Source: Phycisphaerae bacterium
GTDB lineage: Bacteria; Planctomycetota; Phycisphaerae; UBA1845; Fen-1342
DNA length: 7,439 nucleotides
Direction of reading: 5' to 3'
Assembly (NCBI GenBank): GCA_022842805.1
Contig: JALHOX010000233.1
Location: 1 to 7,439, forward strand
In this document: one piece after another, positions 1 through 4,028 of the stretch
Position numbering within the stretch: the first letter of the stretch is position 1
Layout: every line of letters starts with the position of its first letter
Translations under genes and position numbers: made by a program
Notes under the pieces: generated by a model
What the model saw: only the letters and a program-made list of their open reading frames with translations
Databases searched by the model: none
What the model was told of the DNA's origin: nothing

Positions 1-145
1 GGGCCAACTCGCCGCGCACGGCGGCGCGGGCGCGAGCCATCGCCGCTGCGGCCCCCGGCGGCGGCGGCAGGCGCTCGAACAAGCCGTCGAAGGAGGCCGT
101 TTCGGCCTCGATCCGCTGCTCCAGTTGTTCCCATCGATCGCTCAT
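1..145 (-). CDS. Unidentified protein, N-terminal fragment, coupled to the ECF sigma factor
   Basis: Reading the minus strand from the ATG at 145-143 gives an open frame of 48 codons to the window edge, starting MSDRWEQLEQRIEAETASFD. The ATG overlaps the TGA of the sigma-factor gene (144-142) in an ATGA arrangement, which suggests translational coupling. The visible part is hydrophilic: an acidic, helix-prone start, a run of four prolines near residues 27-30, then an Ala/Arg-rich helix (AAAAMARARAAVRGELA). No cysteine or histidine zinc motif and no membrane segment is visible. A gene directly downstream of and overlapping an ECF sigma gene is often its anti-sigma factor or regulatory partner. 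That is a position-based guess, and no family can be recognised from the fragment. Confidence 0.7.
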   Translation of the reverse strand, partial: MSDRWEQLEQRIEAETASFDGLFERLPPPPGAAAAMARARAAVRGELA

Positions 146-729
146 TCGCTGTCTTCTTCGCTCGGACTCATCCACTTCTTTAACCGCTGCAAAGCGCGAT
201 GCGCTCGCGCCAGCGCGGTGCCCAGGGGCACATTTAGTACGTCGGCGATCTCGCGAAACGAGAGGTCGCCATAGTGACGCATCATCAGGATTTCGCGTTC
301 CGGCTCGCTCAGTCTTGCCAGCGCCGCCTCCAAAAGGCCGGCGTCCTCGCTCGCGGCCAGGCGGGCCGAGGGCGTCGCGTCGTCCCGCAGGTCGACCGGC
401 GAACGCGACTCCTCATCTTCGCGTTCACTGTCGAGCGAGAGCGTCATGCCGCGACGACGTCGGGCGCGCACCTGGTCGCGAGCCAGATTCGCGGCGATTC
501 GAAAAATCCAAGCCTCGAATCGGCCGTCGTGCGAGTAGCGGTCGATCGTCCGCACGACCCGGAGAAATGTTTCCTGCGTCAGGTCCTGCGCGACATCCGC
601 TGAACCGGTCAGCCGATAGAGCAGGCCGTAGACGCGCGGTGAAAACGCAGCGACGAGTTCGTCGAGCGCCGCGGGGTCGCGACGCCGCGCTCGCCCGAGC
701 AGTTCATCGTCGCGCCCGCCATTCTCCAC
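142..729 (-). CDS. RNA polymerase sigma factor, ECF (sigma-70 family)
   Basis: A 195-residue extracytoplasmic-function sigma factor, which directs RNA polymerase to a specific set of promoters. Region 2 spans about residues 24-93, with DLTQETFLRVV at 49-59 (core binding and -10 recognition) and the helix FEAWIFRIAANLARD at 71-85, followed by the basic RARRRR. An acidic linker (100-130) leads to region 4 (133-187), whose helix-turn-helix DLSFREIADVLNVPLGTALA recognises the -35 element. The usual GTVKSR at the recognition helix is GTALAR here. The domains and length are complete for the family, with no C-terminal extension. The start is GTG at 729-727, supported by the Shine-Dalgarno-like AGAGGT at 739-734, 5 nt upstream. 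The stop overlaps the ATG of the next gene, a probable partner. The family is certain; the ECF subgroup and target genes cannot be told. Confidence 0.95.
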   Translation of the reverse strand: MENGGRDDELLGRARRRDPAALDELVAAFSPRVYGLLYRLTGSADVAQDLTQETFLRVVRTIDRYSHDGRFEAWIFRIAANLARDQVRARRRRGMTLSLDSEREDEESRSPVDLRDDATPSARLAASEDAGLLEAALARLSEPEREILMMRHYGDLSFREIADVLNVPLGTALARAHRALQRLKKWMSPSEEDSE

Positions 730-817
730 TGCGACCTCTACCGCCTTCGGCTAAACGTCGCGCTGGTGTGCTTATTGCGAAATCAGAATTGCCGCGATCG
801 TAATTTTGTGTTGGCTC

Positions 818-835
818 GGGAGTTGCGCGACTCCC
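818..835. promoter_or_regulatory. Perfect 6-bp inverted repeat upstream of the sigma gene
   Basis: GGGAGT (818-823) and ACTCCC (830-835) are perfect inverted copies around a 6-nt centre. They lie in the 122-bp gap between the DUF3465 stop (852) and the sigma start (729). There is no T-run after the stem on the minus strand, so it is a poor intrinsic terminator for the DUF3465 gene. It could be an operator for the sigma gene or a weak hairpin. No convincing -35/-10 pair was found in this gap. Confidence 0.3.
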
Positions 836-851
836 ACTATTATCGGACGCC

Positions 852-1502
852 CTACTCGTACCTCTTATTCCGATGTTCGATCCAGCCGCCCCGCATTCGC
901 CCTTCGGGGTCGTGATGAGTCCAGTGGATGACGCCGCCCTGCTCCGACCATTCGTATTCGCCGCGAAAACGCACGCGATCGTCGGCGGCGACCGGGATTC
1001 GATCGGCTAAGTCTATGTTGTGAGAGACTTTAAGCGTCATCCCGCCGGCGATCTCGACGATGAAGTTCTGATGGCGCGAGCCGTCGTTGTCGTCGGGCAA
1101 CAGGCGCACCACGCGCCCCTGCGTCTCGACCCAGTGATCGGAAGTGCCGGCCTCGAACGCATCGGCGATTTGCTGCGCCCCGAGATCGAGCTTGGCGTCG
1201 GCCTCGGATCTGGTCGTCGTGGAGCGACGACTGCTCTGAGAAGGCTCGCGGCGAGTTTCCGACGCGCGAGGTCGCGATTCCCGGTCCCGGTTGACCTCAG
1301 ACTGGGAAGGCTTCTCAGGCTTCGTCGACGGCGTGTTGCCGGTGATACGGTTGTAGATCCAGCCCAGGGCGGCAAGGACCACAACCGCGATCGCCCCGAG
1401 AATTCGCCGCTGAATCGTCATGCGCGGCCGATAGGTGTAGGTACGCCGCCGGGTTTGCGGCAGGCGGAAAATGTCGCCCCAGTTGAAGCCGGGTTTGGCC
1501 AT
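852..1502 (-). CDS. Membrane-anchored DUF3465 domain protein
   Basis: 216 residues from the ATG at 1502-1500. A basic N-terminus (to about 32) leads to one hydrophobic segment at 33-51 (ILGAIAVVVLAALGWIY). A charged, Ser/Arg-rich, probably disordered linker (55-105) follows, then a C-terminal domain (109-216) matching what I know as DUF3465. Its marks are VETQGRVVRLLPDD, RHQNFIVEIAGG, SHNIDLADRIP, FRGEYEW, GGVIHWTHHDPEG and GGWIEH. The strand pattern and conserved RVRFRGEY look OB-fold-like (inference). The function of the family is unknown to me. The single anchor and basic N-terminus suggest an inner-membrane protein with the domain outside the cytoplasm. Most family members I recall are shorter, without this long linker. 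The start is uncertain: the frame stays open up to a TTG at 1607, and an in-frame ATG lies at 1421 just before the membrane segment; none has a clear Shine-Dalgarno. The gene is divergent from the FAS1 gene. Confidence 0.85.
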   Translation of the reverse strand: MAKPGFNWGDIFRLPQTRRRTYTYRPRMTIQRRILGAIAVVVLAALGWIYNRITGNTPSTKPEKPSQSEVNRDRESRPRASETRREPSQSSRRSTTTRSEADAKLDLGAQQIADAFEAGTSDHWVETQGRVVRLLPDDNDGSRHQNFIVEIAGGMTLKVSHNIDLADRIPVAADDRVRFRGEYEWSEQGGVIHWTHHDPEGRMRGGWIEHRNKRYE

Positions 1503-1615
1503 GGCGCGGGCCAAGGTAACCAAAGAGGCGGGCGTGCGCCAAACTGGAAACTCGCGGCGGTGCGGCAGGTCGAAAATTGCGCGTCCGGACGGCTGCGCGG
1601 CTGGCAAACGGTCGC

Positions 1616-1629
1616 GGGTTCGTCAACCC
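1616..1629. other. Small perfect hairpin in the DUF3465/FAS1 divergent region
   Basis: GGGTT (1616-1620) and AACCC (1625-1629) form a perfect 5-bp stem with a CGTC loop. It lies just upstream of the candidate FAS1 promoter, and just upstream of a possible TTG start of the DUF3465 frame on the other strand. It resembles a tRNA T-arm superficially, but no tRNA body surrounds it. Its role is unknown. Confidence 0.3.
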
Positions 1630-1635
1630 CCTGAC

Positions 1636-1663
1636 TTGAAATTGTGGACTTCGTACCTACTAT
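1636..1663 (+). promoter_or_regulatory. Candidate sigma70-type promoter for the FAS1 gene
   Basis: TTGAAA (1636-1641) matches the -35 consensus at 5 of 6 positions. TACTAT (1658-1663) matches the -10 consensus at 4 of 6, with a 16-nt spacer. A start near 1670 would give a leader of about 295 nt before the FAS1 start codon, including the hairpins at 1742-1834. Promoter consensus is poorly defined in this phylum, so this is a candidate by pattern only. Confidence 0.4.
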
Positions 1664-1741
1664 CTCGCGTTCGAATCACGACGTGCGTTTGCTGGCGCGG
1701 ATCGCGGCGTGTTTCGAGGGCGTTTCCAAACACAGCGCGAA

Positions 1742-1834
1742 CTCCCGCTTTTTTGTGCGCGGGAGAGTCCCCCTCGCGATATTGCGAGCGGGCGCGATTT
1801 TTCGGGAGTGGTGTTTCTTTGCAAACGCTCCCGA
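1742..1834 (+). promoter_or_regulatory. Structured 5' leader of the FAS1 gene: three successive hairpins
   Basis: Hairpin 1 pairs CTCCCGC (1742-1748) with GCGGGAG (1759-1765) around a loop starting TTTTTT. Hairpin 2 pairs CTCGC (1773-1777) with GCGAG (1784-1788), extended by CCC/GGG (1769-1771, 1790-1792) across a C-C mismatch. A T5 run follows at 1798-1802, which is terminator-like for the plus strand. Hairpin 3 is the strongest: TCGGGA (1802-1807) pairs with TCCCGA (1829-1834), then GTGTTT (1811-1816) with AAACGC (1823-1828, one G-U), with a GTG bulge and a CTTTGC loop. CTCCCG occurs at 1742 and 1828, and CGGGAG at 1760 and 1803. The arms of hairpins 1 and 3 can therefore swap partners, as in attenuators and riboswitches. 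No known riboswitch class was recognised. Confidence 0.45.
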
Positions 1835-1854
1835 CGCCCGATGGTCTGCTGATT

Positions 1855-1950
1855 GACGATTGGCTCAACACCGCGACGCGACGATTAGCGGCGGCGGATG
1901 CCCGTGTGGGCGGTCCGACCAGTGCGCCGCACGCGACGCGGACGATTGGA
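1855..1950 (+). repeat. Short direct repeats just upstream of the FAS1 start
   Basis: CGCGACGCGACGATT (1872-1886) recurs as CGCGACGCGGACGATT (1932-1947), differing by one inserted G, with starts 60 bp apart. The core GACGATT also occurs at 1855-1861, so it appears three times in 96 bp. A small GCCC-GTGT-GGGC hairpin (1900-1911) lies between the two long copies. The repeats fall inside the presumed FAS1 leader. They could be protein-binding sites or a chance result of CG-rich sequence. Apart from these elements and those listed separately, I see no gene in 1503-1965. Confidence 0.4.
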
Positions 1951-1952
1951 AT

Positions 1953-1957
1953 AGGAG
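1953..1957 (+). promoter_or_regulatory. Ribosome binding site of the FAS1 gene
   Basis: AGGAG lies 8 nt before the ATG at 1966. It is the clearest Shine-Dalgarno in the window. It decides the start, since the frame itself stays open upstream to about 1471. Confidence 0.75.
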
Positions 1958-1965
1958 AGCAAGAA

Positions 1966-2541
1966 ATGACAGGATCGATGAAGGCTCGTTGGTTCGTGAC
2001 TGCTGCCGCCGGTCTGTTCGCGTTCGCCGGTCTCGCGACCGCCGAAACCCCGAAGCCGCCGGTTGAGACCGCTAAGGATGCCGCTCACGCCGCGGTCGAC
2101 AAGGTCGCCGGCGAGAAGACCGAGAAGCCGGTCAACATCGTGAAGACGGCCCAGGCCTGCAAGGAGCACAAGACCTTTGCGAAGCTGGTCGAAGTCGCGG
2201 GTCTGGCCGAGACGCTGAGCGACGAGAAGGCTCAGTTCACCGTTTTCGCCCCGACCGATGAAGCCTTTGCCAAGCTCGGCAAAGAGACGCTCGAGACGCT
2301 GATGAAGCCGGAGAGCAAAGAGAAGCTGCAGAACATCCTGAAGCATCACGTCGTCGCCGGCACGGTCAAGGCCGAGCAGGTCACGACGTTGAAGACCGTC
2401 AAGCCGCTCGCGGGCCCGGAGATTCCGGTGACCGTGGCCGACAAGAAGGTCATGATCGGTAAGGCGACCGTCACGACGGCCGACGTGATTGCGTCGAACG
2501 GCGTGATCCACGTCGTCGACACCGTCATCATCAGCGAGTAG
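1966..2541 (+). CDS. Secreted fasciclin (FAS1) domain protein
   Basis: 191 residues. The signal peptide is MTGSMKARWF plus a hydrophobic core and AGLATA-ETP, with predicted cleavage near residue 27; ATG 1978 is a possible second start. A Lys/Glu/Ala-rich stretch (28-56) precedes one FAS1 domain (57-191). FAS1 marks are NIVKTAQ at 57-63, the H1 block FTVFAPTDEAFAKL at 91-104, LQNILKHHVVAG at 121-132, and the H2 block NGVIHVVDTVI at 178-188. FAS1 domains act in cell-surface adhesion and matrix interactions; bacterial single-domain forms of this size are usually secreted or periplasmic. Codon use strongly favours AAG and GAG, compatible with high expression (inference). It is transcribed alone behind a long structured leader and ends at a strong hairpin, so it looks monocistronic. 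Its ligand is unknown. Confidence 0.95.
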   Translation: MTGSMKARWFVTAAAGLFAFAGLATAETPKPPVETAKDAAHAAVDKVAGEKTEKPVNIVKTAQACKEHKTFAKLVEVAGLAETLSDEKAQFTVFAPTDEAFAKLGKETLETLMKPESKEKLQNILKHHVVAGTVKAEQVTTLKTVKPLAGPEIPVTVADKKVMIGKATVTTADVIASNGVIHVVDTVIISE

Positions 2542-2572
2542 TTCTCGCTTCGACGACTGTCTGATCGAAACT

Positions 2573-2612
2573 GCAGGCGTAGTGCGACGCGGAGAGCGTT
2601 GGCTACGCCTGC
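2573..2612. terminator. Long terminator-like hairpin after the FAS1 gene
   Basis: GCAGGCGTAG (2573-2582) and CTACGCCTGC (2603-2612) are a perfect 10-bp inverted repeat. Inside it CGACGC (2585-2590) pairs with GCGTTG (2596-2601), with one G-U, around a GGAGA loop. It starts 31 nt after the FAS1 stop, between two convergent genes, so it may serve both strands. The plus-strand tail (TTCGCTTTC) is only moderately T-rich, so it is not a textbook intrinsic terminator. Confidence 0.6.
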
Positions 2613-2666
2613 TTCGCTTTCGGGGGGTTTGCCGGCCCAGCCGCGGTGTCAAGCGTCAGGTCGAGC

Positions 2667-2714
2667 GACGGTGAAAAGGCGTGACGGTGAAACGGTGTGA
2701 CAATGAAACGGGGA
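2667..2714. repeat. Three tandem copies of a 16-bp unit
   Basis: Units are GACGGTGAAAAGGCGT (2667-2682), GACGGTGAAACGGTGT (2683-2698) and GACAATGAAACGGGGA (2699-2714). The first two agree at 14 of 16 positions and the second and third at 12 of 16. The array lies in the non-coding spacer between two convergent genes, so it is a small degenerate minisatellite. Confidence 0.6.
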
Positions 2715-2747
2715 AACGAAGAACCCGACTCCTCTGCGACAGCCCCC

Positions 2748-2775
2748 TTCTGCATTCTTCATTCTGCATTCTGCA
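2748..2775. repeat. Four tandem copies of the heptamer TTCTGCA
   Basis: TTCTGCA at 2748, TTCTTCA at 2755 (one change), and TTCTGCA at 2762 and 2769, followed by TTTTT. The array begins 5 nt past the stop codon of the minus-strand PH-like gene, where its transcript would read as AATGCAG-type repeats. It is AT-richer than its surroundings. I have an impression that similar heptamer arrays recur in such genomes, but cannot verify that here. Confidence 0.7.
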
Positions 2776-2780
2776 TTTTT

Positions 2781-3398
2781 CTACTCGCCACACTGGGCGC
2801 GTCGAATGGCGCGGACCAGCAGTTCATGGACTTTGTGCGGGTTGGCGACAAAGTTCCAGTTCACCGCGTGCGAGCGGGCGTCGGCGGAGCGGATCTGCAC
2901 GCTGCCGAGATTCAGCCAGCGCTGATAGGCCGCGGCGCGGACCTGACAGACGCTGACGCGCGCCAGCAGGCAATCGCGGAAATCGGTCCGCAAGACGCCC
3001 GAGACGCCGACGACGCGGCGATTGGTCAGGTAGTAGTGTCGGCTGGCCCATTGCTGCACGGCGTACATCACCCGCCCTAGGGCGACGACGATGCAACTGT
3101 TGATCAGGAATGCGTCGTAGCCGACGGACGCGGCCGGCTTGGCGACGAAGATCAGGGCCGCCGCCAGCGCCATCGAGACCACCCAGCGCCAACTGACGAA
3201 CCAGATGTACCAGGGCGACGGCTTGAGCGAGACCTGGATCAGTTCGTCGCCGGAGAGCACCTCGCCCTGCAGCGCGGGAACGCGGGGCGGGACTACGACA
3301 ACGGCGTCGGAAGCGGCGGCGACGATCGGCTCCGGAGTTGCGCAGATGACGACCGCGACGGGAGCGGGGCGTTCGTGCTGGGTGACGTCGTCTTTCAT
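2781..3398 (-). CDS. Two-TM membrane protein with bacterial PH-like domain
   Basis: 205 residues. The N-terminal 60 residues are rich in Pro, Ala and Val, and include GEVLSGDELIQVSLKPSPWY, the usual run-in of this protein type. Two hydrophobic segments at about 64-86 and 95-115 are followed by HYYLTNRRVVGVSGVLRTDF (121-140). That is the signature start of a bacterial PH-like (bPH_2, YdbS/YdbT-type) domain, which runs to about 198 (LNLGSVQIRSAD, then NWNFVANPHKVHELLVRAI). Such proteins are inner-membrane anchored with the domain probably cytoplasmic; their function is poorly defined. The start ATG (3398-3396) overlaps the TGA of hpt in ATGA, so the two are probably translationally coupled. There is no obvious reason for a purine-salvage enzyme to be paired with this protein. 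The stop TAG at 2783-2781 is followed at once by heptamer repeats. The PH-like call is fairly sure; the role is unknown. Confidence 0.8.
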   Translation of the reverse strand: MKDDVTQHERPAPVAVVICATPEPIVAAASDAVVVVPPRVPALQGEVLSGDELIQVSLKPSPWYIWFVSWRWVVSMALAAALIFVAKPAASVGYDAFLINSCIVVALGRVMYAVQQWASRHYYLTNRRVVGVSGVLRTDFRDCLLARVSVCQVRAAAYQRWLNLGSVQIRSADARSHAVNWNFVANPHKVHELLVRAIRRAQCGE

Positions 3399-3937
3399 CG
3401 CATCATCTCGGGTCGCAGCACACCGATGTGAGGATAGTTGCGATAGAGATCGTCGTAATCGAGACCGTAGCCGACGACGAACTCGTCAGCGATGTCGAAG
3501 CCGACGAATTCGGCATCGACGCCGGGCGGGGCCTTTCCGGGTTTTCGCAGCAGCACGGCAGCCCGCACGGAGCGCGCCCCGCGCTGGTGGACCATGCCGC
3601 GGACGCGGGCCAGCGTCCCGCCGGTGTCGAGAATATCGTCGACGATCAAGACGTCGCGGCCTTCAAGGTCTGTGCTCAACTCCAGCGTCGTGCGCGCCTC
3701 GGTCGGGCGAGTGGAGCGGCCGGGGTAGGTCGAGATGCTGACCATCGCCAGTCGCATGCGGCGCGGCAGGCGGCGCATGAGATCGGCGACGAAGATGATT
3801 GAGCCGGAGAGGATCGGGACGAGCGTCAACTCGCCCGCATCAGACGGGTAGGCGGCGGCGATCTCATCCGCCATCGCCGCGACGCGCCGCGCGATGTCGT
3901 GATCGCGAATCAGGATGCGGTCGATCTCCGCTTCCAT
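3395..3937 (-). CDS. hpt: Hypoxanthine phosphoribosyltransferase
   Basis: 180 residues, the usual length for bacterial Hpt. It converts hypoxanthine (and often guanine) plus PRPP to IMP (GMP) and pyrophosphate in the cytoplasmic purine-salvage pathway. VPILSGSIIFVADLMRRL (40-57) is the pyrophosphate-loop region; the common LKG is LSG here. STYPGRST (69-76) lies in the flexible catalytic loop. VLIVDDILDTGGTL (96-109) is the PRPP-binding motif with its paired aspartates. LLRKPGK (129-135) and FVGFDIADEFVVGYGLDYDD (144-163) form the purine-binding end. The frame stays open upstream to 4219, but homology begins at the ATG 3937-3935. No Shine-Dalgarno precedes it, and a TATATT element lies only 6 nt upstream, which hints at a leaderless transcript. 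It is coupled downstream to the PH-like gene by ATGA, and diverges from the SPOR-like/rdgB pair. Confidence 0.95.
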   Translation of the reverse strand: MEAEIDRILIRDHDIARRVAAMADEIAAAYPSDAGELTLVPILSGSIIFVADLMRRLPRRMRLAMVSISTYPGRSTRPTEARTTLELSTDLEGRDVLIVDDILDTGGTLARVRGMVHQRGARSVRAAVLLRKPGKAPPGVDAEFVGFDIADEFVVGYGLDYDDLYRNYPHIGVLRPEMMR

Positions 3938-3943
3938 ATTGCG

Positions 3944-3949
3944 AATATA
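3944..3949 (-). promoter_or_regulatory. Candidate -10 element of hpt, close to the start codon
   Basis: On the minus strand TATATT (3949-3944) matches the -10 consensus well. It ends 6 nt before the hpt ATG, so transcription starting about 7 nt downstream would begin at or next to the A of the ATG. No good -35 hexamer is seen 16-18 nt upstream; that space is occupied by the palindrome at 3957-3972. Confidence 0.4.
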
Positions 3950-3956
3950 TCGGATG

Positions 3957-3972
3957 GAACGCGACCGCGTTC
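3957..3972. promoter_or_regulatory. Perfect palindromic operator candidate between hpt and the SPOR-like gene
   Basis: GAACGCG (3957-3963) and CGCGTTC (3966-3972) are perfect inverted copies separated by 2 bp. The element lies 7 bp upstream of the candidate hpt -10, where a bound repressor or activator would act. It sits inside the 91-bp divergent region, so it could affect both directions. The GAAC/GTTC ends recall LexA-type half-sites, but the spacing (8 bp between them) is not a standard LexA box. The cognate regulator is unknown. Confidence 0.5.
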
Positions 3973-3974
3973 GG

Positions 3975-4024
3975 AGCCGGACGGGACGCGGGGGATTTCT
4001 GCGGGAAGAAAGCCGGACGGGACG
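3975..4024 (+). repeat. 14-bp perfect direct repeat upstream of the SPOR-like gene
   Basis: AGCCGGACGGGACG occurs at 3975-3988 and again at 4011-4024, 36 bp start to start. The second copy ends 4 nt before the ATG at 4029 and contains the only Shine-Dalgarno-like purine run (GGACGGGA) for that gene. Together with the adjacent palindrome the repeats fill most of the divergent promoter region. They could be paired regulator sites or a small duplication. Confidence 0.6.
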
Positions 4025-4028
4025 TACA

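Noticed and set aside
1615..1690. tRNA-like pieces: a GGGTTCGTCAACCC hairpin and, further on, GTTCGAATC resembling a T-loop
   Set aside because: No matching acceptor stem, D-arm or anticodon arm could be built around either piece. The second has an imperfect 5-bp T-stem. They may be chance, or at most remnants.
1644..1856. A 70-codon plus-strand open frame in the DUF3465/FAS1 gap, starting with GTG
   Set aside because: There is no ribosome binding site, the Arg/Ala/Phe-rich translation shows no domain, and it overlaps the paired arms of the leader hairpins. It is unlikely to be translated.
1885..2652. A 255-codon minus-strand open frame opposite FAS1
   Set aside because: It lies antisense to an unmistakable FAS1 domain with signal peptide and ribosome binding site. 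Its Arg/Gly/Leu-rich composition is typical of a shadow frame.
2667..2775. Tandem repeats as a CRISPR array
   Set aside because: The units are 16 and 7 bp, directly adjacent with no spacers, and no cas gene is nearby.
3957..3972. The palindrome read as a LexA (SOS) box
   Set aside because: The GAAC and GTTC ends are 8 bp apart, unlike the 4-bp spacing of Bacillus-type boxes, and it does not match the CTG-N10-CAG type. It is kept only as an operator for an unknown regulator.
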